The notes under the pieces are model-generated. The model searched no databases. It worked only from the letters and a program-made list of their open reading frames with translations, and was not told the origin of the DNA. Position numbers and translations under genes: made by a program. From Amycolatopsis orientalis DSM 40040 = KCTC 9412 (GTDB lineage Bacteria; Actinomycetota; Actinomycetes; Mycobacteriales; Pseudonocardiaceae): DNA of 64,000 bases. Where the stretch lies: assembly GCF_000478275.1 (NCBI RefSeq), contig NZ_ASJB01000043.1, forward strand, positions 1-64,000, given 5' to 3'. Below are positions 58,626 through 64,000 of the stretch, piece by piece; positions within the stretch are counted from its first letter, which is position 1, and each line of letters starts with the position of its first letter.

Positions 58626-58999
58626 AGAAGAAGCTGTTCGCCGTCGTCCCGGTCGCCCTGGCGGGCACCCTGCTGATGGCACCGTCTGCTTCGGCGGCGT
58701 CGAAGGTCTGTGAGGGCGGGCCGCTGATGGGCGCGTCGACCAAGGTCGTCGAGGTGAGCGCGGGGCAGAACATCGACATCACCGTGCACAACCACGACTA
58801 CCGGGGCATGCTCGTCCAGATCATCGACGACGTCTTCGACAAGGGCATCTGGAGCGGGGCCATCGCGCCCGGCAAGGAGCGCACGGTGAAGCACGGCGTG
58901 CTCGGGGAGCCGCCGGTCTATCACAAGATCCGGTTCGAGCTGACCTCCAACCTCTCGAACAACTACACGTACCGGATCTCCTCGGACCGCTGCTACTGA
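58622..58999 (+). CDS. Small secreted protein, second of a coupled pair
   Basis: 125 residues: a signal peptide (about 1-26, ending SASA-AS) and a mature domain with two cysteines (KVCEGG at the start, SDRCY at the end) that would close the chain. The centre is beta-rich (NIDITVHNHDYRGMLVQII). The start overlaps the preceding stop (ATGA), so both proteins are made together and may form one complex. Function unknown. Confidence 0.6.
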   Translation: MKKKLFAVVPVALAGTLLMAPSASAASKVCEGGPLMGASTKVVEVSAGQNIDITVHNHDYRGMLVQIIDDVFDKGIWSGAIAPGKERTVKHGVLGEPPVYHKIRFELTSNLSNNYTYRISSDRCY

Positions 59000-59007
59000 T
59001 GCGTTTC

Positions 59008-59055
59008 GTCCTCTGAATGCGGTACTTGCGCGCGCAAGGAACGCATTCAGAGGAC
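59008..59055. repeat. 23-bp inverted repeat (GTCCTCTGAATGCG type)
   Basis: Arms 59008-59030 and 59033-59055 pair over 21 of 23 positions around CG. It starts nine bases after the secreted-protein stop and ends 12 before the convergent ligase stop. The outer sequence differs from families A-C, but the position is the same. Confidence 0.7.
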
Positions 59056-59066
59056 TAAATGCGGCT

Positions 59067-60578
59067 TTAAGGCTTGAGGAGGCCCCGGACGGTGTCGATC
59101 GTGTCGGCGTCGGCGGCCTCCTTGTCGGGCCGGTACCGCACGACGCGGGCGAACCGCAGCGCCAGCCCGCCCGGATACCGGGTGCTCACCTGGGCCCCGT
59201 CGAGTTCGATCTCGACGACGATCTCCGGCCGGACGTGCACCACCCAGTCCGTGCGGTGCGTCTCGATCTCCTGGAACGTCTTCGTCTGCCAGGCCAACAG
59301 CTCGTCGGTCATCCCCTTGAACGTCTTGCCGACCATGATCGGCGGCCCGCCGTCGGGGTCACGCGCGCCGAGATGCAGATTCGACAGCGTGCCGGTGCGC
59401 CTGCCGTGTCCCCATTCCGCGGCGAGCACGACCAGGTCGATCGTGTGCACCGGCTTCACCTTGAGCCACGCCCGCCCACGACGGCCCGCCGCGTACGGCG
59501 ACGCGAGGTCCTTGACCATCACGCCCTCGTGCCCGGCGGCCATCGCCGCTTCCAGCACCCCTTCGGCCGAGGCGGGCGCGATCTCGCCGGGGATGACGTG
59601 CTCCCCGGCGACCTTGCGCAGGGCCTCGTTCCGTTCGGACAGCGGCGCGTCCAGCAGGTCGACGCCGTCGAGATGCAGGCAGTCGAAGAAGTACGGCCGC
59701 AGCAGCAACGCCTTGACCTGCTCCTCGCGCGTGCTGCCGAACCGGCTCATCGTCTCCTGGAACGGCCTCGGCCTGCCCTCGTCGGTCAGTGCCAGCGTCT
59801 CGCCGTCGAGCACCACCGACGTGCAGGGCAGCGAGCGCACGAGTTCCACCAGCTCGCCGACGCTGCCGGTGATCTCCCGCAGTGTCCTGGTGTAGACGTG
59901 CACCTCGTCGCCGTCGCGGTGGACCTGGATCCGCGCGCCGTCCATCTTGTACTCGACCAGCGCCTCGGCGTGTTCGGTGATCGCCTCGTCCAGCGACTCC
60001 GCCGGCGACGCCAGCATCGGCCGGATGGGCCTGCCTAAGGCCAGCTTGAACTCCGCCAGCCGCTCCTTGCCGCCCGTCATCGCCGCCAGGCCCGTCACCG
60101 GGAGCTGCCCGGACAACATGAACGCCCGCCGGACGTCTTCGGCCGGGATCTCCGACGCCGCCGCGATGGCGTCGACCATGATCCCTTCGAGCGCGCCCTG
60201 CCGCAGCTCACCGGTGAGCAGCCGGAACAGGAACTCCTGCTCGGCCTTGGTCAGCTTGGTGAACAGCGCCCGCAACGTCTCCGCGCGCAGCTTCACCGAG
60301 CCCGAACCGGACGCCGCCCCCACCGTGCCGAGTGCCGTGTCGACCTCCGCCACGGTCAACGACGGCTCGGCGGCCGGAGCCGCGTTCAGCTCGGCCAGCG
60401 TCCGCCAGCCGGTGCCTATCCGGCCTTGCGTCGGCTGCCCGGTGAGGAACGCGACCACCGCGGGAAGCTCCAGCTCGTCGGCGGCGCGCAGCAGCGCGGC
60501 CAGGGTGGCGATCTTCGCCTTCCTGGACCTCGTGGCGGCCAGTTCGGCCGACGCGGTCACCACCGCGGTGAGCAACAT
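59067..60578 (-). CDS. ligB: ATP-dependent DNA ligase
   Basis: 503 residues. An N-terminal alpha-helical DNA-binding domain (about 1-180) precedes the nucleotidyltransferase domain with the adenylated lysine K211 in EYKMDGARIQVH and later motifs (VLDGETLAL, EGVMVKDL, WLKVKP), then the OB-fold. It is the LigB type of actinobacteria, used in DNA repair beside the NAD-dependent LigA. The ATG at 60578 begins MLLTAVV. Confidence 0.9.
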   Translation of the reverse strand: MLLTAVVTASAELAATRSRKAKIATLAALLRAADELELPAVVAFLTGQPTQGRIGTGWRTLAELNAAPAAEPSLTVAEVDTALGTVGAASGSGSVKLRAETLRALFTKLTKAEQEFLFRLLTGELRQGALEGIMVDAIAAASEIPAEDVRRAFMLSGQLPVTGLAAMTGGKERLAEFKLALGRPIRPMLASPAESLDEAITEHAEALVEYKMDGARIQVHRDGDEVHVYTRTLREITGSVGELVELVRSLPCTSVVLDGETLALTDEGRPRPFQETMSRFGSTREEQVKALLLRPYFFDCLHLDGVDLLDAPLSERNEALRKVAGEHVIPGEIAPASAEGVLEAAMAAGHEGVMVKDLASPYAAGRRGRAWLKVKPVHTIDLVVLAAEWGHGRRTGTLSNLHLGARDPDGGPPIMVGKTFKGMTDELLAWQTKTFQEIETHRTDWVVHVRPEIVVEIELDGAQVSTRYPGGLALRFARVVRYRPDKEAADADTIDTVRGLLKP

Positions 60579-60846
60579 GGGTCCATCATGACCCGGGGCA
60601 CCGACAGTTTCGCGGTGAAGCCGGGCCGGGCGGGTGGTGATCGGGTCGGCGGCTTCAAGGACTTCGGGAAGGTGTGAAGGTCGAGTTTCCTCGGCTGAGC
60701 CGCGTGAAGGGGACCTTCACGCGCCGCCGTTGCGCCTGGTGGTGCTGCTGAGGCTCGTGATGGCCTTCCGGAACGGGTGAGGGGAACTTTGAGGGACTCT
60801 GAGTCCCTCAAGGAGTCCTTCACGGCCTCCCGCTGGAAAAGGGCGG
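60579..60846. repeat. Repeat-rich intergenic region
   Basis: This 268-base spacer lies between two minus-strand genes and holds two inverted repeats: GTGAAGGTC/GACCTTCAC at 60674-60682/60712-60720 (family C ends) and 60777-60798/60802-60823 (GAGGGACT-CTG-AGTCCCTC core with GTGA/TCAC ends). The second follows the regulator gene's 3' end and is a probable terminator. The ligase promoter must also be here. Confidence 0.6.
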
Positions 60847-61689
60847 TCAGGCGTGTGCGGGATCGGCGACCCAGCTCGCGAGCAGGCCGAGCGCCCGTTC
60901 GCTGTCGGAGCCGGGCTCGGCGGTGTAGATCACCAGGGCCTGGTCCGGATCGTCCGGCAGCCGCAGCGTCTCGTAGCGCAGCCGGAGTTCACCCACGATC
61001 GGATTGATCATCACCTTCCACGCGTGCGCCTTCTCGCGCACGGTGTGCTTGGCCCACAGTTTCCGGAACTCCTCGCTGCCCAGGGAAAGTTCGCCGACGA
61101 GCTGCGCGAGGTACGGGTCGTCCGGGTACTTCCCACTCTCGGAGCGCAGGTTCGCCACGACTTCCTTCGCCACGGTCTCCCACTCCGGATGCATTTCCCG
61201 CGCGTTCTCGTCGAGGAAGAACATCTTCGGGATGTTGCGCTCGCCGGGGGCGCTGGCGGCGAAGTCGAACGACAGCGCCCCGCCGAGCGAATTCCAGGCC
61301 AGCACGTCCAGATAGCGGCCGAAGACGAACGCGGGTGCGTGGAGGGCGTTCAGCATCGTCCGCAGTTCCGGCCGGACGCGCTGTGCCCGCGGCCGCGCGA
61401 GGCGTTTGCGTTTCGGCGCGGCCAGGTTGCGAAGGTAGGTCTCCTCGTCGCGGTGCAGCCGAAGCGCCCGGCTCAGCGACTCGAGGACCGAATCGGAGAC
61501 GTTGCGCGCCCGGCCCTGTTCGAGCCGCGTGTAGTAGTCGACGCTGATCCCGGCCAGCTGCGCCAGCTCCTCGCGGCGCAGCCCGGCGACCCGCCGCTGG
61601 TTGAACCCCGTCGGCAGACCGAGGTCGGCCGGGTCCAGCGCGGCCCGGCGTGCCTTGAGGAATTCGCCCAGTTCGGCCGTGTCGGTCAT
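60847..61689 (-). CDS. HTH regulator with MmyB-like ligand domain
   Basis: 280 residues. An N-terminal XRE-type helix-turn-helix (about 5-75; RVAGLRREELAQLAGISVDYYTRLEQGR spans it) precedes an MmyB-type sensor domain (about 105-270) with the family's FGRYLDVLAWN signature and HTVREK and NPIVGELRLRYETL motifs. Such proteins often control a divergent oxidoreductase; none is adjacent here, so the target is unknown. ATG at 61689. Confidence 0.85.
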   Translation of the reverse strand: MTDTAELGEFLKARRAALDPADLGLPTGFNQRRVAGLRREELAQLAGISVDYYTRLEQGRARNVSDSVLESLSRALRLHRDEETYLRNLAAPKRKRLARPRAQRVRPELRTMLNALHAPAFVFGRYLDVLAWNSLGGALSFDFAASAPGERNIPKMFFLDENAREMHPEWETVAKEVVANLRSESGKYPDDPYLAQLVGELSLGSEEFRKLWAKHTVREKAHAWKVMINPIVGELRLRYETLRLPDDPDQALVIYTAEPGSDSERALGLLASWVADPAHA

Positions 61690-61738
61690 GCCGTCGAGTA
61701 TCCCGGACGCCGCGGGCGCGTGCCTGGTCCTGCCAGAC

Positions 61739-62494
61739 CTACCCCTGCGGCGGAACGACGAGATCCGCGCAGGACTTCTCGTCGGGCAGGAGCGGCCGGA
61801 AGACGACGAGCCAGGTCGTCTCCGCCGTCCGCCACCGCGTCCCGACGGTGGCGGACCTAGCCAGTTTCTCGGCCTCGCGCACGGCTTCTCCTTCGACGAC
61901 GACGCAGAGACCGCCGTCGACGTGCCGGGTACCGGTGAAGGACGCGAAGGGCCACGGCCGCACATCGGAACTTTCGGGATTCTGAGAGGACGCCCAGGCG
62001 ATAGCGGCCAGCCGGGTCGGCCGGTAAGTGCCTGCGACCTCAGTGGCGCCCTTCGCGACCTCGGCCAGGTCTTCCCGGAAATCGGCGAGTTCTTCAAGCC
62101 TGCCACCGGATTCTGCCTCCGGGGTGGAAGCACGGACCTGATGTCCGCCGTACAGCGTGAAGACGAGCAGATAGCCGTCGATCACGTCGTTGGGCACGTA
62201 TTCGTCGCGGTCGAGGTCGGCGTCGTAAGCCGCGTCGTAGACGCTTCTCGCCGCCTCGTCGTCCAGGTGCTTCTCGCGGACGACCTGCAAGGCCCCCTCG
62301 GATTCACCGGGAACGAGCAGCCTTCCGCCGCCGTAGAGGCTGAATTCGGGCAGCAGCGCGGGTTTCGGGCTCGGCATGCCGACGTGGGTCTTGGCGCGCA
62401 AGAGCAGCGTGCCCGGATCCGACGGTGGCGGCGGCCCACCACCGCAGGCGGCCACCAGCACGAACAACGGCACGAAAACGATCCCCAGGCGCAT
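61739..62494 (-). CDS. Lipoprotein of unknown function
   Basis: 251 residues. The signal ends in a lipobox (LVAAC, Cys about residue 17), so the protein is anchored outside the membrane by lipid. The mature chain begins with a Gly/Pro-rich linker and is otherwise soluble, mixed alpha/beta, with a Cys near the end. The ATG at 62494 is chosen because the signal peptide begins there. Function unknown. It lies 49 bases upstream of the regulator gene on the same strand. Confidence 0.65.
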   Translation of the reverse strand: MRLGIVFVPLFVLVAACGGGPPPPSDPGTLLLRAKTHVGMPSPKPALLPEFSLYGGGRLLVPGESEGALQVVREKHLDDEAARSVYDAAYDADLDRDEYVPNDVIDGYLLVFTLYGGHQVRASTPEAESGGRLEELADFREDLAEVAKGATEVAGTYRPTRLAAIAWASSQNPESSDVRPWPFASFTGTRHVDGGLCVVVEGEAVREAEKLARSATVGTRWRTAETTWLVVFRPLLPDEKSCADLVVPPQG

Positions 62495-62603
62495 ACCCCC
62501 GAGACGGAAACCGTGCCGGTTTCGGTTGCGCCGATTTATGGTCCTGTCGTTCCATCGCGATCTGGCCCTGTGCTTCGGGCCAAAACGCCGACATCGTGAA
62601 GGC

Positions 62604-63704
62604 ATGGACAGCGAACGAAGAAGTGTGACGATCGGCGTACTGGGGGTGCTGATCGTCGGCGCGTCCGTGCCGGTGACGGGAATGCTCGACGGCTACCCGG
62701 TGATCACCGGGCAGGCGCTGCGCTACGCGCTGGCGGGGGTGCTCCTGCTGGGGTGGGCGCGGCTGCTCGGGCGTCCGATGCCGCTGCCCGCCCTGCGCGA
62801 CGTGCCGTCGCTGATCGCCGTCGCGGCGACCGGGATGATCGGTTTCCAGGCGTGCCTGCTGTTCGCGCAGCGCTACGCCGAACCCGGCCTGGTCGCCGCG
62901 TTCCTCGGCGGCACGCCGCTCGTGCTCGCGATCGCCGCCCCGCTGGCGGCGGGGCGGCGGCCGTCGCTCGGCACGGTGACCGGCGCGATCCTCGCCGGAC
63001 TCGGGATCGCGGTGCTCTCCGGCGGCGGCGCGGCGCGGTGGCAGGGACTGGTGCTGGCGGCGTTGGCGATGGTGTGCGAGGCGCTGTTCACGCTGCTGGC
63101 TGTCGGCCTGCTGGACCGGCTCGGGCCGATGGCGACCGCGACCTGGAGCTGCTGCGTCGCGGGCGTCGGCGGCGCCGTGGCGGGCACGATCGCCGATCCG
63201 TCCGGCGCGTGGGCGTTGCCGGACGGGCGGGAGCTGATCGCGCTGGGCTACCTGACGATCGTCGTCACGACGCTGGCGTTCGTGCTCTGGTACTCGGCGG
63301 TTTCGGTGCTGGGCGCCGACCGGGCGGGGGTCTTGGTCGGGCTGATGCCGGTCGCGGGGCTCGTCGTCTCCTTGGCGCTGGGGATGCAGGATTTCCGTTT
63401 CTCCCAGCTGATCGGGGTCGCGCTGGTGTCTTCAGGCGTCGTGATCGGCCTGCGCCGCCGCGAGATCGGTGAGCCGGGCGCACTTGACGTCGAAATGCTT
63501 CACGACGTCACCACCGATGACCGCGACCATGACCGCGCGCAACGGCCCGGAGAGCGTGACCTCCTGGACGAACTCCGTCCGGTCGTCGCCGACGGCCGTC
63601 AGCCTGAGCGTGATGTCCATGGCGCCGCCGGGAATCGGCTGGCGGACGGCGATCTCGTGGTCCTGGACCAGGGACGTGATCGTGAACGGCTTGGCGACCC
63701 GTGA
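62604..63704 (+). CDS. EamA/DMT-family transporter with anomalous 3' extension
   Basis: 366 residues as read. The first 290 contain ten hydrophobic segments in two EamA repeats (GQALRYALAGVLLLGWARLL, then LMPVAGLVVSLALGM), typical of drug/metabolite or purine exporters. Family members end near IGLRRRE (about residue 288), but no stop appears until residue 366. The extra hydrophilic stretch is antisense to the SRPBCC gene and looks non-functional. A lost stop or frameshift near 63470 is possible. Confidence 0.7.
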   Translation: MDSERRSVTIGVLGVLIVGASVPVTGMLDGYPVITGQALRYALAGVLLLGWARLLGRPMPLPALRDVPSLIAVAATGMIGFQACLLFAQRYAEPGLVAAFLGGTPLVLAIAAPLAAGRRPSLGTVTGAILAGLGIAVLSGGGAARWQGLVLAALAMVCEALFTLLAVGLLDRLGPMATATWSCCVAGVGGAVAGTIADPSGAWALPDGRELIALGYLTIVVTTLAFVLWYSAVSVLGADRAGVLVGLMPVAGLVVSLALGMQDFRFSQLIGVALVSSGVVIGLRRREIGEPGALDVEMLHDVTTDDRDHDRAQRPGERDLLDELRPVVADGRQPERDVHGAAGNRLADGDLVVLDQGRDRERLGDP

Positions 63705-63893
63705 GTGCAGCGGGCCGCGCACGGCTCCGGTCGGTACGAGGAAACCGGTCGATCCCACCTCGGCGGGACCGTGCAGTTCGACGCTGACGAGGTCGGGGTC
63801 CCACTCGGGCCAGCGCGTGAAGTCGGCCAGCGGCGCCCAGAGCGCGGACGGCGGACAGGGGAGGATTTCGCGGGAGGTTCTGGTCCAGGTCAT
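63432..63893 (-). CDS. SRPBCC/START-like domain protein
   Basis: 153 residues. The polyketide-cyclase/SRPBCC fold is recognised by CPPSALWAPLADFTRWPEWDP at the N-terminus and the long C-terminal helix near GGDVVKHFDVKCARL. Such proteins bind hydrophobic ligands in a deep pocket. It overlaps the 3' end of the convergent EamA gene by 273 bases. It is divergent from the TetR gene at 63938, a pairing that often means the regulator controls it. Confidence 0.75.
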   Translation of the reverse strand: MTWTRTSREILPCPPSALWAPLADFTRWPEWDPDLVSVELHGPAEVGSTGFLVPTGAVRGPLHSRVAKPFTITSLVQDHEIAVRQPIPGGAMDITLRLTAVGDDRTEFVQEVTLSGPLRAVMVAVIGGDVVKHFDVKCARLTDLAAAQADHDA

Positions 63894-63937
63894 CCCCGGA
63901 CGATATACGGAACTGTCAGTCTCGTAAACTGGGCTCC

Positions 63938-64000
63938 ATGGTGCGAGGCAGGCCGAGGGAAGAAGGAATCGACGACGCGGTCCGCGAGGCCGTGCGGGCG
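63938..64000 (+). CDS. TetR-family regulator, N-terminal fragment
   Basis: Only 21 codons are inside the window. They read MVRGRPREEGIDDAVREA, the basic N-terminus and first helix typical of TetR repressors. The 44-base spacer to the divergent SRPBCC gene should contain its operator. The rest lies beyond the window. Confidence 0.6.
   Translation, partial: MVRGRPREEGIDDAVREAVRA

Overview
The window is about 70% G+C, with strong third-position GC bias, GTG/TTG starts and GGAGG-type ribosome binding sites. It encodes mycothiol S-conjugate amidase (mca), GuaB1, a DUF4307/greA/mca block and a WXG/EspC-type secretion cassette. This points to a mycolic-acid-clade or Pseudonocardiales actinobacterium. 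An Amycolatopsis-like host is the best guess from gene content, but it is an inference. The backbone (thiolase, cbs, metB, greA, DUF4307, mca, small membrane protein, DUF255 protein, hemolysin III, cis-prenyltransferase, PhoH/PIN) follows, as I recall it, the Mycobacterium tuberculosis Rv1074c-Rv1095 order, with extra blocks inserted.

Layout. 1-426: gene-free array of four inverted repeats. 427-5903 (minus): DivIVA-like coiled-coil protein, two-domain reductase (FAR-like), sortase and its probable surface-protein substrate. 6219-11612 (plus): BI-1 family protein, two LppU-like paralogs, YeeE/YedE transporter, DHA2-type MFS exporter. 11707-20964: thiolase, transsulfuration genes (cbs, metB) flanking a cluster of four proline/glycine-rich multi-span proteins, and threonine dehydratase. 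21012-29058 (minus): a six-gene, translationally coupled polymorphic-toxin operon. It holds a YbaB-like protein, an EspC-like protein, a 1572-aa secreted toxin ending in a DNA/RNA non-specific nuclease, and three paralogs of the YezG immunity fold, one fused to a TNT-type NAD glycohydrolase-like domain. 29273-31068: hppD and a divergent Lrp/AsnC regulator around a clear inverted repeat. 31112-34663: MBL hydrolase, greA, DUF4307, mca and partner. 34736-38580: Pnkp/Hen1 RNA-repair pair. 38656-50485: DUF255 protein, secreted proteins, GH28 enzyme, acyl-CoA oxidase, K+ channel, F420 enzyme, hemolysin III, prenyltransferase, PhoH. 50580-64000: phosphodiesterase plus glycosyltransferase, GuaB1, DUF309, an Old Yellow Enzyme, NBR1-Ig membrane protein, secreted pair, DNA ligase, regulators, EamA transporter, SRPBCC protein and the start of a TetR gene.

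Two things stand out. The first is the T7SS-type toxin operon, where a nuclease toxin with a caspase-like H/C dyad is followed by a YezG array that includes a YezG-TNT fusion. The second is a set of highly regular intergenic inverted repeats (at least three sequence families). They sit almost only between convergent gene ends or just downstream of stop codons, once overlapping a stop codon, and probably act as bidirectional transcription terminators spread as repeats. No tRNA, rRNA, CRISPR array, transposase or phage gene was seen.
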